DNA of 64,000 nucleotides, from NCBI RefSeq assembly GCF_050943655.1, contig NZ_JBMNPQ010000001.1, positions 25,749 through 89,748 on the forward strand. Direction: 5' to 3'. Of the stretch, positions 52,621 to 61,935 are shown piece after piece. The notes under the pieces are model-generated. The model was not told where the DNA came from, searched no databases, and worked only from the letters and a program-made list of their open reading frames with translations. This stretch comes from Peptoniphilus_A sp050943655. Its GTDB lineage: Bacteria > Bacillota > Clostridia > Tissierellales > Peptoniphilaceae. Position numbers and translations under genes: made by a program. The stretch's first letter is position 1, and each line of letters opens with the position of its first letter.

Positions 52621-54126
52621 ATGAAAGAAATTTATGGTACTCTTGTAGATATTAGGAGAAAAGTTTTTGCTGAAGTAGCACGAATTGCTTATAACGATTT
52701 AGATATATCTGCACTTGAAGACTCAAGCTATAGAATTGTGCCAGGTGAGGTTGCAAAATATAGAGGAGATATATTTAGAGAAAGAGCAGTCGTAGACGAA
52801 AGACTAAGGCTTGCAATGGGCCTTGATGTTAGAGAGATTGGTGTATTTAAAAAGATAACTGACGGATTCGACAAGGTTGATATTGACACAAACGCATACG
52901 AAAAACCACTTATAAACGTAATTAAATTTGCCTGCGAAGCCTGTCCAGAAAAATCTTACTATACTACAAATAATTGTAGAAATTGCCTAGCTCACCCTTG
53001 TACAAATGTGTGTCCAGTTAACGCCATATCAATGGGTAAACACGGATCAATAATTGATGATGAAAAATGTATAAGATGCGGAAGATGTAAAGACGCATGT
53101 CCATATAGCGCAATAGTAATGTATGAGAGACCTTGCGCAGCAGCTTGTGGAGTTAACGCAATTGGTTCAGATACATATAACCGTGCAGATATTGATCAAG
53201 ACAAGTGTGTGGCTTGTGGAAGATGTATTGCAGAATGTCCATTCGGAGCAATATCTGATAAGACACAGATTTTCCAACTTATAAAAGCAATTAAATCAGG
53301 CAAAAGAGTATATGGGGCAATAGCACCATCATATATTGGACAGTTTGGTATGACAACAAGTCCTGAACAAATAATAGAAGCAATTAAGATGCTTGGATTT
53401 GTGGATGTAATTGAAGTTGCACTTGGAGCAGACTTAACAACTCTACACGAAGCAAAAGAATACTTGGAAAGAGTTCCAGAGGACATTCCATTTATGGGAA
53501 CAAGCTGTTGCTTCTCTTGGACTCTAATGATTAAAAATGAATTCCCAGAGTTTTATGATCAAGTATCAGACTCAGGTTCACCTATGAGATATACTGCAGA
53601 ATACATTAAGGCAAAGGACCCAGATGCAGTTGTAGTATTCATTGGACCATGTACATCTAAAAAACTTGAGGCAATTGATACAAAAGTTCAGTCTGATGTT
53701 GACTTTGTAATAACATTCGAAGAACTGATGGGAATGTTTGTTGCAAAAAATATCGAGCCATCAGAGATAAAAATTGAAAAAGATGACGACGATGCATCAG
53801 CTCTTGGACGTGGATATCCAATTGCAGGTGGAGTTGCTCAATCTGTAAAAGTTGTTGCAGAAAAACTTGACCCATCTAGAGAAATTCACATTCAAGGAGC
53901 AAATACATTATCAGAATGTGCAAAGATGCTAAAAATTGCAAAAGCAGGAAAGCTCGATGGATATTTACTAGAAGGAATGGCTTGCCCAGGCGGATGTATC
54001 GCAGGAGTAGGAACAATAACTTCTGTAAACAGGGTTAAGAGACAAATCGAAAAATACAAGAAAGATTCAAGCTACGAAACACCGCTTGAAAATGTAAAAA
54101 TAGAAGAAGAAAGAAAATTAATTTAA
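52621..54126 (+). CDS. [FeFe] hydrogenase, group-B-like, with ferredoxin domains
   Basis: 501 aa. Cysteine-rich region (about 98-215) with two or more [4Fe-4S] sites: CIRCGRCKDACPY and CVACGRCIAECPF. H-cluster domain with L1 TSCCFSW (about 292-298), L2 GPCTSKKLE (about 342) and L3 EGMACPGGC (about 451). Variation from the group A forms (TSCCPxW, MPCxxKxxE) matches the less studied group B, found in Clostridia. Catalyses reversible hydrogen formation using ferredoxin. HydE, HydF and HydG, needed for H-cluster assembly, are not in the window. Controlled by the Crp/Fnr-type promoter upstream of its partner gene. Confidence 0.9.
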   Translation: MKEIYGTLVDIRRKVFAEVARIAYNDLDISALEDSSYRIVPGEVAKYRGDIFRERAVVDERLRLAMGLDVREIGVFKKITDGFDKVDIDTNAYEKPLINVIKFACEACPEKSYYTTNNCRNCLAHPCTNVCPVNAISMGKHGSIIDDEKCIRCGRCKDACPYSAIVMYERPCAAACGVNAIGSDTYNRADIDQDKCVACGRCIAECPFGAISDKTQIFQLIKAIKSGKRVYGAIAPSYIGQFGMTTSPEQIIEAIKMLGFVDVIEVALGADLTTLHEAKEYLERVPEDIPFMGTSCCFSWTLMIKNEFPEFYDQVSDSGSPMRYTAEYIKAKDPDAVVVFIGPCTSKKLEAIDTKVQSDVDFVITFEELMGMFVAKNIEPSEIKIEKDDDDASALGRGYPIAGGVAQSVKVVAEKLDPSREIHIQGANTLSECAKMLKIAKAGKLDGYLLEGMACPGGCIAGVGTITSVNRVKRQIEKYKKDSSYETPLENVKIEEERKLI

Positions 54127-54147
54127 CATAAAAATTCCCCAAAAATA

Positions 54148-54230
54148 TTGACAAGCATGGACTTTTAGTCTAAAATGTAGGTCATGTTTAAAAAGCCCCG
54201 GAATATTTTTAAACAAATTAGGAGGAAAAT
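54148..54230 (+). promoter_or_regulatory. Promoter and hairpin leader of rplM-rpsI
   Basis: TTGACA (54148-54153), 17-bp spacer, TAAAAT (54171-54176). The short leader contains GTTTAAAAA/TTTTTAAAC (about 54187-54215), a stem-loop with GCCCCGGA in the loop. It could be an L13-type autoregulatory leader, as in other Firmicutes, but it is not close enough for a firm call. Confidence 0.6.
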
Positions 54231-54233
54231 TCA

Positions 54234-54662
54234 TTGAAAAGCTACATGGCTAAAGCAAATGAAGTTGAAAGAAAATGGTATGTTATTGATGCAGAAGATG
54301 TAGTATTAGGTAGACTTGCATCTGAAGTTGCAGCAATTTTAAGAGGTAAAAAGAAACCGACATTTACACCACATGTTGACTGTGGAGACTTTGTAATCGT
54401 AGTTAATGCAGACAAAGTTAAATTAACTGGTGACAAGCTTAACCAAAAAGCTTATGTTTACCACACAGGATATCCAGGTGGAAGACGTGAAATTCTATAT
54501 TCCGAAATGATTCAAAAGAGACCTGAAAAAGTTATTGAACTTGCTGTTAAAGGTATGCTACCAAAAAACAGACTTGGCAGAAAAATGTTCACTAAACTTA
54601 AGGTATACGCTGGAAGCGAGCACCCACACGCTGCTCAACAACCAGAAGTTATCGAATTATAA
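54234..54662 (+). CDS. rplM: Ribosomal protein L13
   Basis: 142 aa, full length. TTG start at 54234 with AGGAGG eight bases upstream, confirmed by the family start MKSYMAKANEVERKWYVIDA. The ATG five codons in would give a shortened protein. Further signatures LGRLASEVAAILRGKKKPTF and MLPKNRLGRKM. Binds 23S rRNA early in assembly. Gap of 13 bp to rpsI. Confidence 0.97.
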   Translation: MKSYMAKANEVERKWYVIDAEDVVLGRLASEVAAILRGKKKPTFTPHVDCGDFVIVVNADKVKLTGDKLNQKAYVYHTGYPGGRREILYSEMIQKRPEKVIELAVKGMLPKNRLGRKMFTKLKVYAGSEHPHAAQQPEVIEL

Positions 54663-54675
54663 TAGGAGGTAGAAG

Positions 54676-55068
54676 ATGGCTAACATTCAATACAGAGGAA
54701 CAGGAAGAAGAAAGACATCCGTTGCTCAAGTAAGACTTTTACCTGGCAATGGAAACTTCACAATTAACAACAAAGATATCGAAAATTACTTTGCATTTGA
54801 AACTCTTAGAACAGTTGCAAAAGAACCACTTGAACTAACAGATACACTAGGCTCATTTGACGTAATCGTTAAAGTTGAGGGCGGTGGATTCACTGGACAA
54901 GCAGGTGCAATTAGACACGGTATTGCAAGAGCTCTTGTAGAAGTAGACCCAGAATATAGAGCAGTTCTTAAAAAAGCTGGCTACATGACAAGAGATCCGA
55001 GAATGAAGGAAAGAAAGAAATACGGTCTTAAAAAAGCAAGACGTGCTCCACAATTCTCAAAAAGATAA
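54676..55068 (+). CDS. rpsI: Ribosomal protein S9
   Basis: 130 aa. QYRGTGRRKTSVAQVRL at the start, GGGFTGQAGAIRHGIARAL, and the basic C-terminal tail ARRAPQFSKR that reaches the P-site tRNA. Partner of rplM in the conserved L13-S9 operon. RBS AGGAGG. Confidence 0.98.
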   Translation: MANIQYRGTGRRKTSVAQVRLLPGNGNFTINNKDIENYFAFETLRTVAKEPLELTDTLGSFDVIVKVEGGGFTGQAGAIRHGIARALVEVDPEYRAVLKKAGYMTRDPRMKERKKYGLKKARRAPQFSKR

Positions 55069-55079
55069 TTATTATACAA

Positions 55080-55110
55080 AAACCTTGGTACACCAACCCA
55101 AGGTTTTTTT
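55080..55110 (+). terminator. Terminator of rplM-rpsI
   Basis: AAACCTTGG pairs with CCAAGGTTT around a 9-nt loop and is followed by a T-run. Confidence 0.9.
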
Positions 55111-55387
55111 ATTGCCATTTTTTATATGGATTTTTGAAAATATAAATGAATCCCTATCTTTGTCTCAAGTTATAAAGTTTAATTTCACTTTAGCTTTCTT
55201 ATTTATTTACATAAAAGTAAAAAATTTTATAAGGCGATAAAGATGAGCTTATTACTTGATGTAACCTTTAGTTTTTATTTATTATACCGTCATATTTATT
55301 TATTTTGTCATATCACTACACATAATCTGAAATATGGTATATAATTATTCATAAATATTTTACTTTAAACCAGTAGGGAGGAAAAGT
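55111..55387 (+). other. A/T-rich spacer upstream of pyc
   Basis: Very A/T-rich with no credible ORF. Holds the promoter region of pyc; ATATAAT near 55338 is a plausible -10, without a clear -35. The RBS is GGGAGGAAAAG just before the ATG. Confidence 0.6.
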
Positions 55388-58300
55388 ATGCGAAAATTTA
55401 AACGTATTTTAGTTGCAAATCGTGGCGAGATTGCCATTAGAGTTTTTAGGGCTTGTCGTGAGCTTGGCATAAGATCTGTTGCGATTTATTCTGAAGAGGA
55501 CAGTCTTTCTCTTTTTAGGACTAAGGCAGATGAGTCCTATTTAATTGGTAAGGACAAGTCACCGCTTGAGGCTTATCTCGACATTGACGAGATTATTAAT
55601 TTGGCAAAGAATAAGGGTGTCGATGCAATTCACCCAGGTTACGGATTCTTGTCAGAAAATCCTGAGTTTGCACGCAAGTGCGAAGAAGAGGGCATCACTT
55701 TTATTGGACCAAAGTCAGATGTAATGAGAAAGCTCGGAGATAAAATCACATCAAAAATCGTTGCAAAAGAAGCGGGCGTTGCCACTATTCCTGGAATCGA
55801 AAAGCCAATTCAATCTGAAGAAGAGGCCAAAAAGTTTGCGAAAATGGCAGGATACCCTGTGATGATTAAGGCAGCTGCCGGCGGCGGTGGACGTGGAATG
55901 CGTATTGTTGAGACTGAAGATGATTTGATTGAAAAGTTTAGATCAGCAAAGAGTGAGGCAAAAAAAGCATTTGGCGACGACTCAATGTTTATCGAAAAAT
56001 ATCTAAATAAACCAAAACACATTGAGGTTCAAATTTTGGGAGACGAACATGGAAATGTGGTTCACCTTTTTGAAAGGGACTGTTCAATTCAAAGAAGACA
56101 CCAAAAGGTAATTGAATACACTCCTGCATTCTCACTTCCTAAAAAAGTTCGTGAAGATATTTGTAACGACGCACTTAAGATTGCAAATTCAATTGGCTAT
56201 TCCAACGCGGGAACTGTTGAATTTTTAGTGGACTCAGACCTAAATCACTTCTTCATCGAGGTAAACCCAAGAGTTCAAGTTGAACACACAGTTACAGAAA
56301 TGTGTACAGACATAGATATTGTTCAGTCACAAATTTTAATTGCAATGGGCTATCCGCTAGATAGCGATGAGATTGGAATTAAGTCACAAGATGACATCAA
56401 GATGAACGGCTATTCAATTCAGTGTCGTGTAACTACAGAAGATCCGCTAAACAACTTTATGCCGGACACTGGTCACATCAATTTATACAGATCTTCTTCA
56501 GGTTTTGGGGTGCGTCTTGACGGAGGAAACGGCTTTACTGGTGCTGTAATTTCACCATATTACGACTCTCTACTAGTAAAGGTTATAACTCATGCAAGGA
56601 CATGGGAAGACACAATTAGAAAGGCAAAGAGAAGTCTAAGCGAGCTAAAAATTGGTGGAGTAAAGACAAATATTGGATTTTTGTTAAATGTTTTAAATAC
56701 AGAAGAATTTTTGCACGGAACCTGCGACACTGGTTTTATAGAATCACACCCAGAACTTTTTGAAATTCAAAGTTCAAAAGATAAAGAGCTAAGGCTCATG
56801 AGAATTTTGGGAAACAGAATTGTAAATGACCCAAACACTCTACCTAAAAACTTCGACGTGCCAAAGGTGCCTGAGTTTGAAAGAGAAAACTTTAAAGGCA
56901 TGAAGCAAATTTTTGAAGAAAAAGGTCCAGACGGCCTTAAGGATTATGTATTAAACGAAAAGAGACTTCTTCTTACTGATACAACTATGAGGGATGCTCA
57001 TCAGTCACTTATGGCAACTAGAATGAGATCAAAAGATTTAATTAAAATTGCAGAGGCAGAAAACTACAACATGAAAGAGCTCTTCTCTGTTGAAATGTGG
57101 GGAGGTGCAACATTTGATGTTTGCTACAGATTCCTACACGAAGATCCATGGGAAAGACTAAGAATTTTGCGTGAAAAAATGCCAAACATGCTCCTTCAAA
57201 TGTTAATTCGTGGAAACAACACAGTTGGTTACAAAAACTATCCAGATAATGTTGTCAAAAAATTTATAAAAGAATCTTCTAAGGAAGGCATCGACGTGTT
57301 TAGAATTTTCGACTCACTAAACTGGCTTCCAGGAATGCAACTTTCAATCGATGAAGTTTTAAAAAACGGCAAAATTGCAGAAGCAACAATGTGCTACACT
57401 GGCGATATCTTAGATGAATATAGAGATAAATATTCTTTAGAGTATTATGTAAACTTCGCAAAAGAACTTGAAAAAACTGGTGCGCATATTATTGGAATAA
57501 AGGATATGTCTTCACTTTTAAAACCTTATGCAGCTAAGAAGTTAATCAAGGCTTTGAAAGATGAAATTTCAATTCCAATTCACCTTCACACACATGACAC
57601 AACAGGTAACGGCGTTGCGACAATTTTAAATGCAGCTGAAGCTGGTGTTGATATAGTTGACACTGCAGTAAACTCAATGAGTGGGCTTACTTCTCAGCCT
57701 GCACTTAACTCAGTCGTTGCAGCACTTGAAAATACAGATAGAGAAACTGGAATAGATCTTGACAAGGCAGAGGAGATTTCAAAATACTGGGCAGCAGTTA
57801 GACCAGTTTATGCAAACTTTGAATCTGATTTAAAATCAGGATCAACAGAAATTTATAAATACGAAATTCCTGGCGGACAATACTCTAACTTAAAGCCACA
57901 AGTTGAATCTTTTGGACTTGGTCACAAGTTTAAAGAAGTTAAAGAAATGTACAAAAACGTCAACGAAATGGTTGGAGACATTGTAAAAGTTACACCTTCA
58001 TCAAAGATGGTGGGTGACTTTGCAATATTTATGGTACAAAATGAACTTACTCCAGAAAATATTTTGACAAAGGGCAAGAACCTAGACTATCCAGACTCAG
58101 TAATGACTTACTTTAGAGGTATGATGGGTCAGCCTTATGGAGGTTTTCCTAAAGAGCTTCAAAAGATGGTATTAAAGGGTGAGGTGCCAATTACAACTCG
58201 TCCAGGTGAACTTTTAGAAGATGAAGACTTTGACGCAATCAAGAAACATTTGGAAGATAAGGGTATTGAACCAGAAGAGAGAGATTTAATTTCATCTGCA

Positions 58301-58813
58301 CTTTATCCAAAAGTTTTTGACGATTACATCGACTATATTAAAGAAAATGGCGAAGTTACAAGGATGGGTTCAGATGTATTCTTCCACGGACTTATGGAAG
58401 GCGAAACTTCTGAAATTGAAATTGAAGAAGGAAAGACTCTAATCGTAACTCTAATAGAAATTGGAAAACTTCTAGAAGATGGAACTAGAAACCTAACTTT
58501 TGAAATTAACGGTTCAAGAAGAACTATAAATATTAAGGATGAAACTGTAAAAAATATTTCAGCAAATGTAGACGAAAAAATTTATGCAGATCCATCTAAT
58601 GAAAAAGAAATCGGATCATCAATTCCAGGCAAAATCGTAAAAGTTTTAATTAAAGAGGGCGACGAAGTTAAAAAAGGCGACACACTTTTCATTGCAGAGG
58701 CTATGAAGATGGAGACAAGCATAGTTGCCAATGCATCTGGAAAAATAAAATCAGTTTATATTAAAGAAAACGAAGATGTTGAAAGTGGAGAACTTTTAGC
58801 AGTTCTTGAATAA
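55388..58813 (+). CDS. pyc: Pyruvate carboxylase
   Basis: 1141 aa. Biotin carboxylase domain first (about 1-450: LVANRGEIAIR, KAAAGGGGRGMR, EVNPRVQVEHTVTE), carboxyltransferase next (about 525-800: DTTMRDAHQSLMATRMR, HTHDTTGNG) and biotin carrier at the end with EAMKMET (about 1105). ATP- and bicarbonate-dependent conversion of pyruvate to oxaloacetate, providing C4 compounds. Single, strongly expressed-looking gene ending in a terminator. A fused single-chain form, as usual in Firmicutes. Confidence 0.97.
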   Translation: MRKFKRILVANRGEIAIRVFRACRELGIRSVAIYSEEDSLSLFRTKADESYLIGKDKSPLEAYLDIDEIINLAKNKGVDAIHPGYGFLSENPEFARKCEEEGITFIGPKSDVMRKLGDKITSKIVAKEAGVATIPGIEKPIQSEEEAKKFAKMAGYPVMIKAAAGGGGRGMRIVETEDDLIEKFRSAKSEAKKAFGDDSMFIEKYLNKPKHIEVQILGDEHGNVVHLFERDCSIQRRHQKVIEYTPAFSLPKKVREDICNDALKIANSIGYSNAGTVEFLVDSDLNHFFIEVNPRVQVEHTVTEMCTDIDIVQSQILIAMGYPLDSDEIGIKSQDDIKMNGYSIQCRVTTEDPLNNFMPDTGHINLYRSSSGFGVRLDGGNGFTGAVISPYYDSLLVKVITHARTWEDTIRKAKRSLSELKIGGVKTNIGFLLNVLNTEEFLHGTCDTGFIESHPELFEIQSSKDKELRLMRILGNRIVNDPNTLPKNFDVPKVPEFERENFKGMKQIFEEKGPDGLKDYVLNEKRLLLTDTTMRDAHQSLMATRMRSKDLIKIAEAENYNMKELFSVEMWGGATFDVCYRFLHEDPWERLRILREKMPNMLLQMLIRGNNTVGYKNYPDNVVKKFIKESSKEGIDVFRIFDSLNWLPGMQLSIDEVLKNGKIAEATMCYTGDILDEYRDKYSLEYYVNFAKELEKTGAHIIGIKDMSSLLKPYAAKKLIKALKDEISIPIHLHTHDTTGNGVATILNAAEAGVDIVDTAVNSMSGLTSQPALNSVVAALENTDRETGIDLDKAEEISKYWAAVRPVYANFESDLKSGSTEIYKYEIPGGQYSNLKPQVESFGLGHKFKEVKEMYKNVNEMVGDIVKVTPSSKMVGDFAIFMVQNELTPENILTKGKNLDYPDSVMTYFRGMMGQPYGGFPKELQKMVLKGEVPITTRPGELLEDEDFDAIKKHLEDKGIEPEERDLISSALYPKVFDDYIDYIKENGEVTRMGSDVFFHGLMEGETSEIEIEEGKTLIVTLIEIGKLLEDGTRNLTFEINGSRRTINIKDETVKNISANVDEKIYADPSNEKEIGSSIPGKIVKVLIKEGDEVKKGDTLFIAEAMKMETSIVANASGKIKSVYIKENEDVESGELLAVLE

Positions 58814-58816
58814 GTG

Positions 58817-58842
58817 CGTGGGGCTTTGGCTCCACGTTTTTT
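58817..58842 (+). terminator. Terminator of pyc
   Basis: CGTGGGGC-TTTG-GCTCCACG with T6. Confidence 0.9.
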
Positions 58843-58913
58843 ATTTTAAAGGCTCATTGAATAAAGAATTTTCTCTCGGGTAAATATTTAAAGAATAAAC
58901 CGAGGTGATGGTA

Positions 58914-59198
58914 TTGAAAAAACTTTATAGGTCAAGAGACGACAGGATGATTGCAGGTGTTTGCGGAGGTATTGCCAAGTACTTTGGTATCGACTCTACA
59001 ATTGTAAGAGTTATAACTTTTCTTTTAATAATCCCAGGAGGACTTAGCATTTGGGTCTACATTGCTATGGCTCTTATTATTCCTCTTGAACCTGAGAGAA
59101 GACTAAACGAGGATAATTTCACTGGGGACGAGAGAGAATTTGAGGATATTTACAAAAAATCAAAGAAGAAAAAAGAATCGGAAGAAGATTTTTATTAA
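58914..59198 (+). CDS. PspC-domain membrane protein
   Basis: 94 aa from a TTG at 58914, with GAGG eight bases upstream; the family start is (M)KKLYRSRDDRMIAGVCGGIAKYFG, so the GTG at 58905 and ATG at 58908 would add residues not usually seen. One or two membrane segments (about 36-60, VRVITFLLIIPGGLSIWVYIAM) and a charged tail. PspC proteins act in membrane stress; role here unknown. Confidence 0.85.
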   Translation: MKKLYRSRDDRMIAGVCGGIAKYFGIDSTIVRVITFLLIIPGGLSIWVYIAMALIIPLEPERRLNEDNFTGDEREFEDIYKKSKKKKESEEDFY

Positions 59199-59221
59199 GA
59201 GGCGCACAGACGTCTCTTTTT
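59198..59221 (+). terminator. Terminator of the PspC gene
   Basis: AGAGGCG-CACAGA-CGTCTCT with T5; one mismatched or wobble pair. Confidence 0.75.
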
Positions 59222-59227
59222 AATTGC

Positions 59228-59252
59228 AAAAAAAGAACGTGCCGTGCACGTC
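59228..59252 (-). terminator. Terminator of nadK
   Basis: On the minus strand ACGTGC-ACG-GCACGT is followed by TCTTTTTTT. Confidence 0.8.
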
Positions 59253-59254
59253 CA

Positions 59255-60064
59255 TTATAGAAACTTATCTTTAATATTGTCCCAATAAGAGTTGTTTGAA
59301 AAAATAAGCTTTTTGATACATTTATTTGAAAGCCTAACATTTACTCGGTGTAAATTGTTGAAAAAATATTCGTTTCCGTCGACGAGTAGGAGGTTAGAGT
59401 CCTTGTATCTCTTCTCTGGAACAAGAGAAATTGTGTGACCGCCTGGAACAATTAAAGACGACTGGATTGACCTATAAGCAGATGAGCTAACAGGTGATAT
59501 TGGAGTCATCTGCAAGACGTGAAGAGTCGGAAATACAATTGATCCTCCAGTGGAGAAGTTATAGGCAGTCGAACCAGTTGGTGTTGAAACTAAAATACCA
59601 TCACCAGAGAACTTTTCGACGTGATTTCTGTCGATAAAGACGTTCATGTGAATTGTCTTTGAATGAGCAGCCTTTAGGACCGTCTCGTTTATGGCATTAA
59701 ATTTATAAACTTTATTTTTTGTGTATACGTCTATCCTTAAAACTTTAATCTCTTGAATCTCAAAATTGTTGTCCTTGTAGTCCATTACGAATTTGTCAAT
59801 CTCACTTGGTTTAATCTCTTGATAAAATCCCAAGTGACCTGTATTAATTCCCACAAAAGGCATCTCGGGGAAGTTGTTGTTGTGAATGGCCTTAATAAAA
59901 GAACCGTCACCGCCTACACATACGCACAGCTCGGCATTTTTGTTAAATCCATTAAAGGGCTTGTATCCGTGTTCTGTTAACACATCGGATAAGGCGTTGG
60001 CAGTTTTTTTAGATTCAAAATTTGCATTGGATAGTATATTTATAATTTTTGAAGACAAGGTCAT
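59255..60064 (-). CDS. nadK: NAD kinase
   Basis: 269 aa from the ATG at 60064 (MTLSSKIINIL); the long open frame upstream of it is not coding. A TTG two codons later is better spaced from GGGGG and could be the real start. NAD kinase motifs: VCVGGDGSFIKAI (GGDG loop, about 48-60), INTGHLGF, NE in NAINETVLKA, and STPTGSTAYNFSTGG (about 150-164). Phosphorylates NAD to NADP using ATP or polyphosphate. Divergent from the pseudouridine synthase gene with about 70 bp between. Confidence 0.93.
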   Translation of the reverse strand: MTLSSKIINILSNANFESKKTANALSDVLTEHGYKPFNGFNKNAELCVCVGGDGSFIKAIHNNNFPEMPFVGINTGHLGFYQEIKPSEIDKFVMDYKDNNFEIQEIKVLRIDVYTKNKVYKFNAINETVLKAAHSKTIHMNVFIDRNHVEKFSGDGILVSTPTGSTAYNFSTGGSIVFPTLHVLQMTPISPVSSSAYRSIQSSLIVPGGHTISLVPEKRYKDSNLLLVDGNEYFFNNLHRVNVRLSNKCIKKLIFSNNSYWDNIKDKFL

Positions 60065-60134
60065 ACCCCCTTGATTTTTTTCTCGCTTATATATATTATA
60101 AACCAGTGAAATGATATTGACTAGAGGTATGAAA

Positions 60135-61025
60135 ATGTACATATTAAATACAAGAGATTTTTTTAACTTTAAAGTTGATAAAAAAACTTTGACAAACGAC
60201 TTTTTAAAAGATAGGGGATTTTCCCAAAGATTCATAAGAAGAGCCGTTCGCGAGAGGTTAATATATTTAAATGGTAAAAATTTACAAAAGAATAAAAAAT
60301 TAAACATAAATGATATACTATCTGTAAAAATTTTAGACGAAGAGCCCAACGCATTAGTTGAGCACATGGATCTTGATATTATCTATGAAGATGACGACCT
60401 TTTAGTTGTGAATAAACCTCCCTATATGGTTACTCATACAGCTAAAGATGACGTAGATGGCACGCTTCTAAATTATGTATTGGGTCATTTTGAAGATATC
60501 TCACTAAAGAGAAAGGCAAGATTTGCCAATAGACTCGATAGAGACACATCGGGCATAGTAATCGTTGCAAAGAATTCACACGCACACGCAAATATTTCAA
60601 AGCAGTATGAGGACGATGTGATAAAAAAATATCTTGCAATAGTTCACGGTTATTTGGACGAAGACGAGGGAGTAATCGAAAAGCCAATTGCAAAATCCCT
60701 TGATGGCATAAGGCGAGAAGTAAACTTTGTAAACGGACAGTATTCTAAAACTTCTTATAAAGTCATAAGCAGATGGGGTGGCTTTACCCTTCTTGATGTT
60801 AGACTTTTTACTGGAAGGACTCATCAGATAAGAGTGCATCTTAAATCAATAGGACACCCTATTGTAGGCGATGAGCTTTATGGAGGAAAGTCTAATTTAA
60901 TAGATAGACAAGCCCTTCACTGTTACATGATGAAGATTAAAAAGATTAGGACAAATGAAGAATTAGAGCTTTATGCAAAAAAACCTCTAGACTTTTTATT
61001 TTACAAAGGCGCATTTCTTGATTAA
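60135..61025 (+). CDS. RluA-family pseudouridine synthase
   Basis: 296 aa from the ATG at 60135, spaced 7 bases from AGAGGT. N-terminal S4-like RNA-binding region (about 15-70, FLKDRGFSQRFIRRAVRERLIYLNGK), then the RluA catalytic domain with NRLDRDTSG (catalytic Asp, about 137) and FTGRTHQIRVHL. Converts uridine to pseudouridine in 23S rRNA or tRNA; the RluD-type layout suggests rRNA, but the exact target is not visible. The promoter of the downstream 6S RNA overlaps its last codon. Confidence 0.93.
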   Translation: MYILNTRDFFNFKVDKKTLTNDFLKDRGFSQRFIRRAVRERLIYLNGKNLQKNKKLNINDILSVKILDEEPNALVEHMDLDIIYEDDDLLVVNKPPYMVTHTAKDDVDGTLLNYVLGHFEDISLKRKARFANRLDRDTSGIVIVAKNSHAHANISKQYEDDVIKKYLAIVHGYLDEDEGVIEKPIAKSLDGIRREVNFVNGQYSKTSYKVISRWGGFTLLDVRLFTGRTHQIRVHLKSIGHPIVGDELYGGKSNLIDRQALHCYMMKIKKIRTNEELELYAKKPLDFLFYKGAFLD

Positions 61026-61046
61026 AGAAAACAATTGTTATATAAT
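61018..61046 (+). promoter_or_regulatory. Promoter of the 6S RNA gene
   Basis: TTGATT (61018-61023), 17-bp spacer, TATAAT (61041-61046); predicted start about 61053. The -35 overlaps the end of the pseudouridine synthase gene. Confidence 0.8.
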
Positions 61047-61052
61047 TGATGT

Positions 61053-61246
61053 AGGTAAGACCTGCTGTGTTCGAACCTGTTTTTATTAATTCAACCGACA
61101 AATCAGACACGGGAAACCGAGTTTAGCTTGATATGACAAGCCTCCATAGAGTGGAAGTCAGAAGACGTTAACAAGTTACCCACCTTAATTTTAGGGCGGG
61201 TCTGAATTAATAGAGCCAACGGCACCGCGGATTTTACCTTTTTTTA
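61053..61246 (+). ncRNA. ssrS: 6S RNA
   Basis: About 190 nt. Terminal arms GGTAA (61053-61057) and TTACC (61234-61238) pair, continuing with GCTGTG/CACCGC, and a T-run follows, so the closing stem doubles as terminator. The 5' part, CTGTGTTCG with CCTGTTTTTATTA, resembles the B. subtilis 6S-1 start as I remember it, and GGGAAACCGAG lies in the region of the open central bubble. 6S RNA binds the sigma-A holoenzyme in place of promoter DNA. No ORF in the region. The family call is from memory of sequence pattern and fold. Confidence 0.75.
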
Positions 61247-61360
61247 TTCCTTTTTTTTACGTCTGTGAATATTTTGTAAATCCTTGGGTAGAAATGTTAC
61301 ATGAAAACGCATTAGACGCGTTTAGCGTGACACTAGACTTATATGAAAAGGAGAATGATT

Positions 61361-61921
61361 ATGGGATTATTTGATTATTTAGAAGAAAAAAGACTTGAGG
61401 CAGTTAGAAAAAGAAGAGTAAAAGAAGCTGGAAAAATTGCAACAGGTATTGCACTTGGAGCAATTGGTGGTATTTTATTTGCACCTCAAGAAGGTAAAAA
61501 AACTCGTGAAGAAATCGTAGAAAAATCAAAAGAAGCAGCTGATCAAGCAAGAGAAGCAGCACTTGATGCAAGAGACTCTGTAGAGTTTAAAGCATACCTT
61601 GCTGGCGAACAAGCTAAAAAAACTTACAATGACTTAAAAGAAGCTGCAATCAACAAAAAAGCAGAATTTGATGAAGATGTAGAAGTAGCAAAAGCAAAAG
61701 CTGAAGCTATTGGCGATGTAATAAAATCTGGAGCAGAAGATATCAAAGAAGATGTTGATGAAGCTGCAGAAGGCGTAAAAGAAACTGCAAAAGACGCTAA
61801 AGAAGATTTAAAAGATTCAGCAAAAGATGCTAAAAAAGATATCGACAAATCTTCAAAAAACATCAAAGAAACAGTAAAAGATACATCTAAAAAGGTAGAA
61901 AAAGAAGCTAAGAAAAACTAA
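61361..61921 (+). CDS. YtxH-domain protein
   Basis: 186 aa from the ATG at 61361 (MGLFDYLEEKR), preceded by AAGGAG; an upstream ATG at 61343 is less well placed. YtxH signature: a short hydrophobic stretch with GLAIGAIGGILFAPQEGKKTREE-like sequence (GIALGAIGGILFAPQEGKKT, about 28-47), then about 130 residues of charged helix rich in A, K, D and E, with repeated KE-A-KD blocks. It is probably membrane-associated. The next gene, DUF948-like, is 14 bp downstream, a pairing also seen in other Firmicutes. Confidence 0.85.
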   Translation: MGLFDYLEEKRLEAVRKRRVKEAGKIATGIALGAIGGILFAPQEGKKTREEIVEKSKEAADQAREAALDARDSVEFKAYLAGEQAKKTYNDLKEAAINKKAEFDEDVEVAKAKAEAIGDVIKSGAEDIKEDVDEAAEGVKETAKDAKEDLKDSAKDAKKDIDKSSKNIKETVKDTSKKVEKEAKKN

Positions 61922-61935
61922 TAAGGAGGCTATTT

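Noticed and set aside
55043..55240. A 65-aa frame after rpsI
   Set aside because: It begins inside rpsI and runs through that operon's terminator into A/T-rich spacer; no RBS and no recognisable sequence.
59255..60367. A 370-aa reading of the NAD kinase gene
   Set aside because: The first 100 residues overlap the divergent pseudouridine synthase gene and are not NAD-kinase-like; the family start is at 60064 or two codons later.
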